Positions 27,876 to 37,207 of a DNA stretch of 64,000 nt are shown here, one piece after another. Source of the DNA: CAYQJV01 sp964417925. GTDB taxonomy: Bacteria; Hydrothermota; Tepidihabitantia; B3-TA06; CAYQJV01. Position numbers and translations under genes: made by a program. Position 1 is the first letter of the stretch. Every line of letters starts with the position of its first letter. The notes under the pieces were generated by a model. It searched no databases and had not been told where the DNA came from. It saw only the letters and a program-made list of their open reading frames with translations. The DNA is taken from positions 11,960 through 75,959 of the forward strand of contig CAYQJV010000005.1 of assembly GCA_964417925.1 (NCBI GenBank). Direction: 5' to 3'.

Positions 27876-28675
27876 GCGAAGCGATAGAATTTATAAAAAG
27901 TGTTACCAAGATAAAACCCAAACTCGGTATTATCCTTGGATCAGGCCTTTATCCGGCTGTGGAAGAACTCAAAGAACAGGTCAAAATTCCTTATCAACAG
28001 ATTCCTAATTTTATGACTCCCACTGCTCCAGAGCATCCCGGGGAACTGATACTTGGATATTTGAATGATTATCCCATAATAGTGATGAAAGGAAGGCTTC
28101 ACTATTACGAAGGATACACCGGAGAACAGATTACATTCCCTGTAAGGCTTATGAAAAAACTGGGTATAAATAGATTAATAATCACCAACATCGCGGGTGG
28201 GATAAACTCATTTTATAAGCTTGGAGATATAGTGATAATATATGACCATATAAATCTTCTCGGCAGAAATCCATTGGAGGGATTTATTTGTGAAGACCCC
28301 AGGAAAAGGTTTCCTGTAATGTGTGGAGCCTATTCCAGAGAGATGATTGAAATCGCAGAAAGGGCATTTATTAAAGCAGAAATTGCTCCAAGGTATGGTG
28401 TTTATGCAGGGGTTCTGGGGCCATCCCTTGAAACTCCAGCGGAGCTAAGAGCACTCATCTCTATTGGTGCAGATCTCGTTGGAATGTCCACCATCCCTGA
28501 AGTTATAGTAGCAGTACAGGAAGGAATAAAAGTACTTGCTCTATCTGTAGTTACAAACATCGTTAATCTTTGGCACCATCCACACGAAGAAAACTTCTTA
28601 GAAGTTGCAAAACAGGGAGCAGAGAAGCTAAAAAAAATCATCTTCTTTATCATTGAAATACTAAAAACTCAATGA
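27860..28675 (+). CDS. punA: purine-nucleoside phosphorylase (trimeric PNP family)
   Basis: Splits purine nucleosides with phosphate into base and ribose 1-phosphate for salvage. 271 residues, normal for the trimeric class. Motifs: phosphate loop ILGSGL (25-30), GRLHYYEGY (78-86), TNIAGGIN (109-116), GPSLETPAEL with Glu191, GMSTIPEVIVA and the base-recognising Asn233 in VTNIV. Start at 27860: GGAGGAG lies 4 nt upstream, inside the DivIVA-like gene; a second ATG at 27872 is less well served. The stop overlaps the next gene (ATGA). Confidence 0.92.
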   Translation: MVQQMSEAIEFIKSVTKIKPKLGIILGSGLYPAVEELKEQVKIPYQQIPNFMTPTAPEHPGELILGYLNDYPIIVMKGRLHYYEGYTGEQITFPVRLMKKLGINRLIITNIAGGINSFYKLGDIVIIYDHINLLGRNPLEGFICEDPRKRFPVMCGAYSREMIEIAERAFIKAEIAPRYGVYAGVLGPSLETPAELRALISIGADLVGMSTIPEVIVAVQEGIKVLALSVVTNIVNLWHHPHEENFLEVAKQGAEKLKKIIFFIIEILKTQ

Positions 28676-29532
28676 AAAGAATACTTTACATCTCTATTCT
28701 ATCCCTGTTGTTATGTAGAAAAACCACTGAAAATATAAGCGAAGCAGAATCTGCTCTTATAAAGAGAGATTACACCAAAGCATTATTTATCCTTGAGCCC
28801 TTAAAGAGTAAAAAAAACGCAAGAATCAAGTATCTTTTTGGAAAAACATACCTCGGATTAAAAAATGTAAAAGAATTTACTCTATATTTCAATGAAACTT
28901 TAAAACTCGATTCCTCGTATACCGATAGTATTATAGCATGTTGCATTAAACGAGCAAAGGAACTTTACAGAGTCAAAGAATATGAAACAGCGATACAGAT
29001 ACTTAAATATGCAGAAAAATTGAATGGATTTGGAAAATCAAAATTGGGACTTTTAACCTTTGGGGACATATACAAAGTTTTTGGAGAGTTTACAAAGGCA
29101 GAGTATTATTACCGAAAGGCATTGACCTATGCTAAACCTGCGGAAAGAGAGAAGATATGGGAAAAATTGATCAAAATATATGAAGATTCTAAGGAATGGG
29201 ACCAAGCATGCAGGGTGTGCCTTGAAGCAATGAGAAAGGACAAGTTATGGCATCTTCAGTTAAAATATACTCAATATGCTTACAAACTTGCAGAAACTCT
29301 TTTTACTGAAGGCAAAATAGATTCTGCAGCAAAGGTAATGGAAGAAGCTTCAAAGTTGGAAATTCCAAATATGATAAAGGATGAATTTTTCTTTCTTTAC
29401 GGTGAAATTTTACTTGCTAAGGGAGATATTGAAAAAGCCAAACAAATGTACAAGCTTGTTCTATCCTGCGCTTTAGCATCCCCCTCCCTTAGGGAAAGAT
29501 CAAGGGAAAGACTAAAGATTTTGAGTAAATGA
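28672..29532 (+). CDS. TPR-repeat lipoprotein
   Basis: 286 residues. A short signal with SLLLC (Cys15) suggests lipidation; the mature protein is about six TPR-type helical repeats (ALIKRDYTKALFILEPL, YKVFGEFTKAEYYYRKAL, GEILLAKGDIEKAKQMYKLVL). TPR proteins act as scaffolds for complexes. It is coupled by overlapping ATGA to PNP before and to the BamD gene after, so a role near the outer-membrane assembly machinery is possible but inferred only from position. Confidence 0.75.
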   Translation: MKRILYISILSLLLCRKTTENISEAESALIKRDYTKALFILEPLKSKKNARIKYLFGKTYLGLKNVKEFTLYFNETLKLDSSYTDSIIACCIKRAKELYRVKEYETAIQILKYAEKLNGFGKSKLGLLTFGDIYKVFGEFTKAEYYYRKALTYAKPAEREKIWEKLIKIYEDSKEWDQACRVCLEAMRKDKLWHLQLKYTQYAYKLAETLFTEGKIDSAAKVMEEASKLEIPNMIKDEFFFLYGEILLAKGDIEKAKQMYKLVLSCALASPSLRERSRERLKILSK

Positions 29533-30173
29533 GAAAAGCACTTGTTCTACTAAGCATTTTTATAGTAATTGCTTCTTGCAGAAGAGGGAAAAAGACTGTT
29601 CACGTCCCCCCTCCTGAAGAACTGTTTAAAAAGGCGGAGAAGTTATACAATGATAAAAAATATTATAAAGCAGCAGAAGTATTTAATAAAATAATACTCA
29701 ACTACCCTGGGTGTTCTTTGGTTCCTGAGGCACAATACTATTTAGCATACTCTTACTACTATATGAAGGATTATGAAAGAGCAGAAGTGGAATTTGAATT
29801 CCTATACAGACAGTTTCCTACTTCTGCATATGCAGAGGAAGGGGAGTTAATGGCTGCAGTATGTATGTATCTTGCTTCTCCACCTTATTATAAAGACCAG
29901 ACAAAAACATTGGAAGCAAAGAAAATGTTTGAAAAATTTATAAAAAGACACCCTAACAGTCCACTTAAAGAGAAGGCTGAAGAGTACATTAAAAAGATAA
30001 ATGAAAAACTTGCACAAAAGGAGTTTGAAACTGCGTTGCTTTACTATAAATTTGCCGAATACAGAGCTGCTCTTCAGTCCTTTAAATACATAGTAGAAAA
30101 CTTTCCGGACACTGACAAGGCAAAGGAAGCAAAAAGATACATGGAAAAATGTAAAAAATATCTTGAAAAATGA
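29529..30173 (+). CDS. bamD: outer membrane assembly lipoprotein BamD
   Basis: 214 residues. Lipobox IASC (Cys17), then a TPR array typical of BamD/YfiO: PEELFKKAEKLYNDKKYYKA, ILNYPGCSLVPEAQYYLAYS, RQFPTSAYAEEG and FIKRHPNSPLKEKAEEYI. BamD is the essential lipoprotein of the BAM complex that inserts beta-barrels; the many barrels in this window would be clients. About 40 residues shorter than the E. coli form. ATGA overlaps on both sides couple it to the TPR lipoprotein and nadD. Confidence 0.85.
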   Translation: MRKALVLLSIFIVIASCRRGKKTVHVPPPEELFKKAEKLYNDKKYYKAAEVFNKIILNYPGCSLVPEAQYYLAYSYYYMKDYERAEVEFEFLYRQFPTSAYAEEGELMAAVCMYLASPPYYKDQTKTLEAKKMFEKFIKRHPNSPLKEKAEEYIKKINEKLAQKEFETALLYYKFAEYRAALQSFKYIVENFPDTDKAKEAKRYMEKCKKYLEK

Positions 30174-30730
30174 AGATAGGAATTTTTGGAGGAAGATTTG
30201 ACCCTCCGCATGTAGGGCATCTGATACATGCCCAGTTGCTGTGTTCTGATCACGGATTGGATGTAATACTTTTTGTCCCTTCATTTGACCCCCCTCATAA
30301 AAATGTTGTTGCTTCTTTTGATGATAGGTTTAAAATGACAAAAATAGCAATAAGCAGAAACAAACGGTTCTGGATTACCCCTCTTGAAAAACAAAAAGGA
30401 GGTAAATCTTACACAGTAAATACATTGATGATTCTTAAAAGAATCTACAAACACCACGAGCTCTATCTCATCATAGGAGCAGATGAATGGAAAAACTTTA
30501 ACCAATGGAAGGAACCCAATAAAATAATGGAACTTTCAAAAATAATTGTTCTTCCAAGAAAAGACATAAAGATAAAAAAGAAAAAGGAGATAATAACTCC
30601 ATCTCTTCCATTAATAGATATATCCTCTACTGATATAAGAGAACGAATAAAAAGGGGAAAATCAATCAAGTACTTAGTACCAGAAGGGGTAAGAATGTAC
30701 ATATTGAAAAATAACCTTTATAAAGATTAA
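30170..30730 (+). CDS. nadD: nicotinate-nucleotide adenylyltransferase
   Basis: Converts nicotinate mononucleotide and ATP to deamido-NAD in NAD biosynthesis. 186 residues, normal length. Nucleotidyltransferase motifs are intact: GGRFDPPHVGH (7-17) with the HVGH signature, the substrate loop FVPSFDPPHK, GADEWKNFNQW (103-113) and ISSTDIRERI (151-160). Last gene of the plus-strand run. No terminator hairpin is seen after it. Confidence 0.93.
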   Translation: MKIGIFGGRFDPPHVGHLIHAQLLCSDHGLDVILFVPSFDPPHKNVVASFDDRFKMTKIAISRNKRFWITPLEKQKGGKSYTVNTLMILKRIYKHHELYLIIGADEWKNFNQWKEPNKIMELSKIIVLPRKDIKIKKKKEIITPSLPLIDISSTDIRERIKRGKSIKYLVPEGVRMYILKNNLYKD

Positions 30731-31076
30731 AAAAAATTTCACCCCTTACTCTGCTTGGAGAATAGCACAAAAAGTGGTTACAGAAATGCTTATGGAGACG
30801 ACTCCTATGCCTGGTACCGGGATGGCTGTGCAGAATACATATTTACCCATCCATTAAACATTTATTCCATTTCTAAAACGAGAGTAAGCTGGTTTTACAG
30901 ATGTGGAAAAGAACTTGAAAATCAAACATACATTGACAGGGCGTTGAGCTTTGGGAATAGATAATTGATACAGATAATGATGGAGGAATTCCTGCATCCA
31001 CACAGGACTCCTGTACAGAGGATATGACATGGATTTCTGCTCAAGAAGGAAGTTAAGCAAATTTATTTTATAAAAA
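30731..31076. other. 346-bp intergenic stretch, no supported gene; possible decayed coding DNA
   Basis: No frame is open across it. Fragments in different frames look protein-like: SAWRIAQKVVTEMLMETT, GYRNAYGDDSYAWYRDGCAE, and IDTDNDGGIPASTQDSC running to a stop at about 31056. No Shine-Dalgarno site serves any of them. The last fragment recalls the Asp/Gly-rich C-termini of pilin-like or secreted proteins. A decayed gene with frameshifts is possible; an RNA gene was considered but I found no long stem. Confidence 0.35.
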
Positions 31077-31538
31077 TTAAAGAGATTCCTCTTTAAAAAA
31101 AGTCTCCTTTACCACAATTATTATAACAGAGATTACAATTGAAGCATCTGCAACATTGAAGGTATACCACCTCAGATTTCCTATGCCCATATCAATGAAA
31201 TCAACCACCTTTCCTTTAACAACTCTATCAATGATGTTTCCCATTCCTCCTCCAAGAATCACTCCTAAAAGGACAAGATAAAATTTTGAGTCTGTTTTTG
31301 AAATAAGATAAATAACAAATGCTATTCCTGCAACAGGAAGTATATAATAAATCCATGAAGGACCAAAAGAAAGTCCAAAAAGTCCTTTTTCATTGTAGAG
31401 AAAAGTTATTTTTATATAGTCTCCTAATATTTTCACACTTTCATGAAGAAAAAGATTTTTAACTACTAAATACTTGGTAAATTGATCTACAAAGGTAACT
31501 ATCATTGCAGGCAAAAATGCATACACGATTTTCCTCAT
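31077..31538 (-). CDS. lspA: signal peptidase II (lipoprotein signal peptidase)
   Basis: Removes signal peptides from lipoproteins after lipidation of the Cys. About 153 residues, four membrane helices. Conserved Asp positions are all present: FVDQFTKY, GNIIDRV, KVVDFID and FNVADASI. The ATG at 31538 overlaps the TGA of the upstream TtcA-like gene (TGATG); a GTG at 31541 is the alternative. It ends the long minus-strand surface-protein operon, and many lipoproteins here are its expected substrates. Confidence 0.93.
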   Translation of the reverse strand: MRKIVYAFLPAMIVTFVDQFTKYLVVKNLFLHESVKILGDYIKITFLYNEKGLFGLSFGPSWIYYILPVAGIAFVIYLISKTDSKFYLVLLGVILGGGMGNIIDRVVKGKVVDFIDMGIGNLRWYTFNVADASIVISVIIIVVKETFFKEESL

Positions 31539-32284
31539 CACTTAATTTTACTCTTTTTTACACTGAAGTCAAAAATATCAAAAGGAAAATACACTCTGTT
31601 TACATTGGTAACTCCAACAAGAATGTTATCCAGAACCTTTCTATCTATTTTTTTTAACTCCTGTATTAACCTCCTTATCAATAACCTTTTATTCTCATTC
31701 TCATACGGACACTTATTTTCAATCACTTTGATCTGCTTTTTTCTTGTATATTCTTCTATATCTTCCTCGGTAAAAAAATAGAGAGGGCGTATAATAAAAA
31801 ACTTTCCTCCAAAAAAGTCCTGTTTTATCTTCATGGTTGCTATTTCTCTGTTAAAAAAAAGATTCATCAACAAAGATTCAACAACATCTTCTTTATGATG
31901 TCCAAGGGCAATCTTCTTTACCCCTTTCTCTTCTGCAATTTCAAAAAGCCTTTTTCTCTTTTCCCTTGAACATGCATAACATTTGGAACCTTCCTTATTA
32001 AAGGATGGTGAAATCTCCTCATGGTAAAACCTTATCCTTTTTTTATTGCAGAACCCCTCCAAATATCTAATCACTTCTTCATTTTTTCTAAAAATCTCTT
32101 GAAAATGCACTGCCTCTATCTCATATCCTTTGTTGTACTTCTCGTTGTATAAAGACAACAGAGATAAAAGTGTTAAACTATCCTTTCCTCCAGAAACTCC
32201 AACAATTATCCTTTCCTTTTCCTCTAATAATGAGTGCTTTTCTATTGCTTTTTTAAAAAGCCTTAGATAACGTTTTATCCAGAT
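31538..32284 (-). CDS. TtcA family tRNA 2-thiocytidine synthetase-like ATPase, start codon unclear
   Basis: An N-type PP-loop ATPase. The PP-loop VGVSGGKDS lies at about 32177-32203, and the rest matches TtcA: CYACSREKRKRLF (paired Cys), KIALGHHKEDVVESLLMN, FFIIRPLYF, ENKCPYENENKR (third Cys) and a FPFDIFDF end. TtcA thiolates C32 of tRNA through an iron-sulfur cluster. No ATG, GTG or TTG exists between the stop of the upstream gene (32291) and the PP-loop; the first usual start is a TTG at 32158, inside the fold. I propose a rare ATC/ATA start (32284 or 32278); coordinates are approximate. Confidence 0.72.
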   Translation of the reverse strand: MWIKRYLRLFKKAIEKHSLLEEKERIIVGVSGGKDSLTLLSLLSLYNEKYNKGYEIEAVHFQEIFRKNEEVIRYLEGFCNKKRIRFYHEEISPSFNKEGSKCYACSREKRKRLFEIAEEKGVKKIALGHHKEDVVESLLMNLFFNREIATMKIKQDFFGGKFFIIRPLYFFTEEDIEEYTRKKQIKVIENKCPYENENKRLLIRRLIQELKKIDRKVLDNILVGVTNVNRVYFPFDIFDFSVKKSKIK

Positions 32285-32290
32285 TTTATT

Positions 32291-34111
32291 TTAAGGCTTT
32301 AATTCTTCAGGCTTGGTCTCTTCTTTTTTAATCTCATGGTAGTACTCAAGACCTGTAAGTACTTTAAATTCAACTCTTCTATTCATTGCCATACCTTCCT
32401 CAGTATCATTAGGGGCTATAGGTTGAGTTGCTCCGTATCCTTTCGCTACAAGTCTGTCTGGAGAAATGTTAAACTTCTCAATCAAGTACTTCCTTACAGC
32501 TTCTGCTCTTGCCTGTGAAAGTTCCATGTTATTTTTGAACTCTTTGGTATGAATAGGTCTTGGGTCTGTATGACCCGCTATCTCAACCTTTATTGTAGGG
32601 TTTTCCAATAGAATCTTTCCTATACGATCCAAAATAGGATATGAGTCTGGCAACAATCTTGCCTTTCCAGTTTCAAAGTGAATGTTATGAAATACAATAA
32701 CCTCTTTTTCCCTGAGCAAGGCAAAATCTTTAACAGTAGTCTTATCAGGCTCAACAACAACTTCTGCTTCTTGGGGGAAATACTTTGGATGTTTGGGTTC
32801 TACCTTTAATGTATACTTTCCTCTGTAAAGAGAAGGAGTCTCATACTCTCCATTTTTTGTTTCCACCTTTCCTTTATCAGGACCATCATAGTATATAACT
32901 GCTTCCAGAGGTTTGTTGGTCTTGACATCATAAACTTTTCCTCTGATCTTTCCTGGAGGAATTTTAGCAAGTTCTATTATCTTCTGTGTAGTTTTACCTG
33001 CTTTTACTTCTGCTTCTGCAGTAGTAGAATAATAATCAAACATCTCCGCTTTAATTTGAACCTTCCCTGGTATTATACCTACCTTTCTCCACACACCTTT
33101 CTCAGAAAGTTTTACTTTTGTTTTAAGAACCCCTCTCATACTGATCTCAGCGGGTAAAGGCCTTTTAGTATCCCTATCTATCACCTTAACAACCAATACA
33201 CCTGTTTTGGGCCTTTCACCAAACACATAGTTCAGCCCTATTCTATGAGTATTGCCAAGTATTCCAAACGGCTCTATAGTATAATCAATTCTTACATCTT
33301 TCTTTATTAAAAATCCAAGACCTGCAGTAAAACCACTTACAGGATTAAGCTGGTTTATACTTTTAGGCCCTGTAGAATATCCTATCCTTGCACTGGCATA
33401 GGGAGGAAGAAAGAACTCTGCTCCCGCATGTATGGATGGAGAGTTATCAATTGGAAGATCAACATCTGTTACCAATGATAGCAGTTCTGAAGGTTTAAAA
33501 CCTGTACCTATTCTTATCCCCATGGGGAGCATGTAATTCCCTCCAGGATACCTCATGCCTGGGGATAGATTATACACCGTTATGCCCAATCCAACCTTTG
33601 AAAATCTTGCATGCCACCCAATATCAACTGCGCCTCCGAAAGCTTGAACATCATACAGATCTTCATACAGTCCTTTTATCCCTATTCCCATGTTCGTATT
33701 TCCTAAAAACCTTCGGGTATAGGTGAAGATCACCAACCCTTCTTTAATAGAGATCACACTATCAGGAAGAGGAGTATTATCTTCATCCCAATGTTCTATT
33801 CCACCTGCAGTTGAAAAATTCATACCAAAACCTATGGTAGTGGTGGGAGAATTAGGCCATACGATTGCTAAAAATTCATCTCTAATTCCTTGCAACCATT
33901 CATGATGAACAGCCATCAACTCCCATGTTTCCATTTGGTTAAGTCCAGCAGGATTCCACCATAGAGCATTAATATCATCGGCAAGTCCAACAAAGGCATT
34001 CCCCATTGCTGCTACTCTGGGGCCAACTCCTATCTTTAAAAATTGATGGGCAGTGGTTCCAACATCGGTACCATTGAATTGAGCAAAAATTAAAAAGTAC
34101 AATAACATCAT
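32291..34111 (-). CDS. PorV/PorQ-like barrel fused to Ig-type modules and an OmpA C-terminal domain
   Basis: 606 residues. Residues about 1-290 are a PorV/PorQ-type barrel (HQFLKIGVGPRVAAMGNAFV, WWNPAGLNQ). Then two carboxypeptidase-like or PEGA-like beta modules (about 310-465; GKIRGKVYDVKTNKPLEAV, RGKYTLKVEPKHPKYF). Residues about 468-590 form an OmpA peptidoglycan-binding domain (IHFETGKARLLPDS, IAGHTDPRP, MELSQARAEAVRKYLIE, AMNRRVEF). The fusion would tie an outer-membrane export or anchor barrel to the cell wall. The ATG overlaps the stop of the FG-GAP gene; AGGAGG precedes it. The signal peptide is short (LLYFLIFAQ). Confidence 0.85.
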   Translation of the reverse strand: MMLLYFLIFAQFNGTDVGTTAHQFLKIGVGPRVAAMGNAFVGLADDINALWWNPAGLNQMETWELMAVHHEWLQGIRDEFLAIVWPNSPTTTIGFGMNFSTAGGIEHWDEDNTPLPDSVISIKEGLVIFTYTRRFLGNTNMGIGIKGLYEDLYDVQAFGGAVDIGWHARFSKVGLGITVYNLSPGMRYPGGNYMLPMGIRIGTGFKPSELLSLVTDVDLPIDNSPSIHAGAEFFLPPYASARIGYSTGPKSINQLNPVSGFTAGLGFLIKKDVRIDYTIEPFGILGNTHRIGLNYVFGERPKTGVLVVKVIDRDTKRPLPAEISMRGVLKTKVKLSEKGVWRKVGIIPGKVQIKAEMFDYYSTTAEAEVKAGKTTQKIIELAKIPPGKIRGKVYDVKTNKPLEAVIYYDGPDKGKVETKNGEYETPSLYRGKYTLKVEPKHPKYFPQEAEVVVEPDKTTVKDFALLREKEVIVFHNIHFETGKARLLPDSYPILDRIGKILLENPTIKVEIAGHTDPRPIHTKEFKNNMELSQARAEAVRKYLIEKFNISPDRLVAKGYGATQPIAPNDTEEGMAMNRRVEFKVLTGLEYYHEIKKEETKPEELKP

Positions 34112-37100
34112 TCACCTCCTTTCCCTGAACATAGTGCTTTTTTAATTACCACTTTGCTTTTTACATCTTTAAACAACTCATTTTGTGTATCAGGTTCAAA
34201 AGTAAATACATATAAATAAATTCCTGGAGCCACATGTTTTCCATGTTCGGTAGTTCCATCCCAATGTACCACATGGGTACCAAAAGAGTACCATTCATTT
34301 TCTATAAGTGTGGTGATGTATTCTCCTGCTCTGTTGAATATCCTTAATGTTACTTTTCCATCTGCAGGAAGGGAGAAGAAGAAATCGGTCTCCTTTGAAA
34401 ATGGATTTGGATAGTTATGAATGTTAAACATAGGGATTACCACAGTCAAAAATGGAAGCGTATCTTTTATGGTCTTATCCTGTGAAGAAACTCCATATAT
34501 AACCCTATTATCAATTCTCATTGTCTCCAATTCCTCTGTATCACCTGTGAACCGTTTTCCCGCCTCTGCAGGAGGAGTAACCCTTAAGATCAACTCCAGG
34601 GTATCAAATGGCAAAATCTCTCCAGTATCTATTGTATCATTCCCATTATTATCCCTCAAAGGAATTCCTTGTGCATCAAGGATTTCCGCTCTCCAGAGCT
34701 GATTTCCTTGTGTCCATAGGTCTATTGTATCCGGCTCATTACCTGTATTTATTACCCTAAAACCATACTCCTTATACTCTCCTGGATGTATGTATGCAGT
34801 ATCCGGTGGTTCCATAAAGAATCCATAAAACCTTACAAGAACCTTTGTCCTGCACAAAGCTTCGTCAGTTACTCCTTCTTGAACTGAAGAATGCACAACC
34901 ACATATGTTGAATCTATTGCACCTTCCTGTTCTACAAAAGGAGGTATTAACTCTATAAAGAAGTCTCTCTTCCCAGATGGTTCTACAACTCCCACATCTG
35001 GCAAACCATCATCATCCGTATCTGAAAGTTCTGCTGTTCCCGAAGCATCCAATAGACGAATGTTCCATCCTTCCCTTGTACCATAAGTGGTAATCTCCAA
35101 AACATCTTCACTGTTTCCATTATTTTCCACAGTAAGTTGGTACCTTATTGGTTCTCCTGCGAATGTAGAGTCATAGTGATCAGGGTATATTCTCACCGCA
35201 GGCACAGGGACAACAACCGTTATAATCACTGCAGAATCCTTAACAGTTGAGTTGTTGGTTGAATAAACCCAAACAATTGTAGTATCAGCATCTCCTGCCA
35301 TTGCATTGGCAGGTGGTGTTACTCCAACGATAAAACTTTTAGTCCCTCCTTCTGGAGACACATATCCCACATCTACGAGTTCATCACCATTGGTATCCTG
35401 CAGAGGTTCCATATTCTCGTTCAGGATCCTTACCTGCCATCCAGAAGTTGTACCTTGTGTTTCTACATTTATAACATCCTCTCCAAAACCATTGTTGGTA
35501 ATCACAAGGTTGTATAAGATTTCTTCTCCTGGATAGGTTGAATCACTCTGGTCGGGTTCTACAGAAATTGAAGGTCCGTAATAAATCCTTACTTCAAACA
35601 GCACGGGAAGTTCTGCTGCGTTATCAAACCATAGAGAAGCCTTGTACTGTATGTACCTTCTATTTGTTGTCTCTCCATTGTAATAGTCTGGCACTGACCT
35701 TCCTTTTTCAATTGGGATCCATTCTGTCCAGGAATCATCTGGAGTTTCTGTATCACCGGTTCTTATATACATTTTTATCCTTGATTTTCCAGGACAACTA
35801 TCCACCCAACTAACCACATCCCAGTTCACTGTATCTCCTGCATCAAATACCGAGGAAATATAATCTTCGTAGTTTTCTCTTGAGTAAGTGTTTCCAACCT
35901 CCCAGAATATTGCATGGTGGTCTGTATGATTGGGAACCTCGGTTATTCTTTCAAAATCAGGGCCAAACAACAATCCACTGTATCCTCCGAGACTGATCCA
36001 GTCATTGATGAACATATCAAGATGCCCATCTTTGTTAAAATCAGCAATAACTCCTCCACTCATTGACCATTTTTTAGGTCCAAGAGTTATCTTCTTATCT
36101 TCTGAGAATTTTCCATTATCGTTGATGTATACCCATATTGGATTTAGATAGGTTTGATCCTCTGCATTTCCAACAAAAAATACAATATCCAACCATCCAT
36201 CCCCATTTATATCTGCTGCTGCACTTCCTCCAAAACATTTTCCTGCTTGAAGAGTCTCAGGAGCTGAAAACTGCCTGTTACCCTTGCCATAGTATAGATA
36301 TGCTACACTCACTTTTTCTAAACCCGTGAAAACCAGATCAAGCCATCCATCCTTATTAAAATCTGCAACTGTAAGACCATGTGCATTGGGTTGTAGATAC
36401 ATCAACTCTGTTCTATTACTTGCACTGTATCCTTGAGGACCACCCCAATAGATATAGTTGGGAAGTTCTTGAAAAGGTTCATCCCGAGTTAAATAATTAA
36501 CCACCACTATATCGTAGTAGCCGTCCTTATCCAGATCCGCCACTTCAAAATTATGCCTTGGAGTTAAAGCGGGTAGAATGGTAACACTGTCATAAGCAAA
36601 AGAGGAATCTCCCCAGAAAATTCCAAATGAACTCATCAAATCAGGATATCCTCCATGGATTATATCAAGCCATCCATCTCTGTTTAGATCAGCTACTGTA
36701 ACTGCTTCAACCTGAGCAGCACATTCTCCTATAACTCTATAATTCTCGGGGGTTGGCCCACTATCTGTACCCCAGAAAAGGGTAATTCCACCTCTATCTG
36801 CAACTCCATAAAGCCTGTAATTCTGCAGTATTAGATCAGTATATCCATCAAGATTTAAATCACAACCCACAACATTTGCTCCTGCACCTGTTGGATAGGA
36901 TAGTCTTCTCGTAGGTAAAAAGTATTCATCCTCTGGACCTCCGAGATACACGTATATGGAATCCTTAATCGGATCTTGACTCCCAAGCTCAACAATGTTA
37001 GATACAACTGCATCCATCCAGCCATCACCATTAAAATCCCATCTCGGAATCCATTCCACATCTCCTGGAAGCGAATCGTGATAAGCCCTATGCGTTGCAT

Positions 37101-37194
37101 AAAGATTGTGTTCATATATTCCATCTCTGAAATCTTCTTGAGTAGTTTCAACCCATACGCCCCTTAGAGCAAAAATAAAATAGAAAACATACAT
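34108..37194 (-). CDS. secreted FG-GAP/VCBS-repeat protein with FlgD-like C-terminus
   Basis: 1028 residues. Following a short signal, about seven calcium-type FG-GAP repeats fill residues 40-400 (WDFNGDGWMDAVV, ADLNRDGWLDIIH, ADFNKDGWLDLVF, ADINGDGWLDIVF, ADFNKDGHLDMF), forming an integrin-like propeller. Then three Ig-like repeats (about 555-925) each containing an NNG/NTG + ED/PD turn (ITNNGFGEDVINVETQG, VENNGNSEDVLEITTYG, VINTGNEPDTIDLWTQG). The end is a FlgD-like module (NYPNPFSKETDF, VTLRIFNRAGEYITTL, APGIYLYVFTF). Adhesion or surface display is the likely role. AGGAGG lies 4 nt before the ATG. Confidence 0.85.
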   Translation of the reverse strand: MYVFYFIFALRGVWVETTQEDFRDGIYEHNLYATHRAYHDSLPGDVEWIPRWDFNGDGWMDAVVSNIVELGSQDPIKDSIYVYLGGPEDEYFLPTRRLSYPTGAGANVVGCDLNLDGYTDLILQNYRLYGVADRGGITLFWGTDSGPTPENYRVIGECAAQVEAVTVADLNRDGWLDIIHGGYPDLMSSFGIFWGDSSFAYDSVTILPALTPRHNFEVADLDKDGYYDIVVVNYLTRDEPFQELPNYIYWGGPQGYSASNRTELMYLQPNAHGLTVADFNKDGWLDLVFTGLEKVSVAYLYYGKGNRQFSAPETLQAGKCFGGSAAADINGDGWLDIVFFVGNAEDQTYLNPIWVYINDNGKFSEDKKITLGPKKWSMSGGVIADFNKDGHLDMFINDWISLGGYSGLLFGPDFERITEVPNHTDHHAIFWEVGNTYSRENYEDYISSVFDAGDTVNWDVVSWVDSCPGKSRIKMYIRTGDTETPDDSWTEWIPIEKGRSVPDYYNGETTNRRYIQYKASLWFDNAAELPVLFEVRIYYGPSISVEPDQSDSTYPGEEILYNLVITNNGFGEDVINVETQGTTSGWQVRILNENMEPLQDTNGDELVDVGYVSPEGGTKSFIVGVTPPANAMAGDADTTIVWVYSTNNSTVKDSAVIITVVVPVPAVRIYPDHYDSTFAGEPIRYQLTVENNGNSEDVLEITTYGTREGWNIRLLDASGTAELSDTDDDGLPDVGVVEPSGKRDFFIELIPPFVEQEGAIDSTYVVVHSSVQEGVTDEALCRTKVLVRFYGFFMEPPDTAYIHPGEYKEYGFRVINTGNEPDTIDLWTQGNQLWRAEILDAQGIPLRDNNGNDTIDTGEILPFDTLELILRVTPPAEAGKRFTGDTEELETMRIDNRVIYGVSSQDKTIKDTLPFLTVVIPMFNIHNYPNPFSKETDFFFSLPADGKVTLRIFNRAGEYITTLIENEWYSFGTHVVHWDGTTEHGKHVAPGIYLYVFTFEPDTQNELFKDVKSKVVIKKALCSGKGGE

Positions 37195-37207
37195 CCAACC
37201 TCCTTTT

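Noticed and set aside
30755..30964. Small gene of 69 codons
   Set aside because: TTG start without a ribosome-binding site, no recognisable family, and similar fragments in other frames; treated as possible decayed DNA.
31538..32158. TTG at 32158 as start of the TtcA-like gene
   Set aside because: It would delete the PP-loop needed for ATP binding, while the frame encoding it is open upstream.
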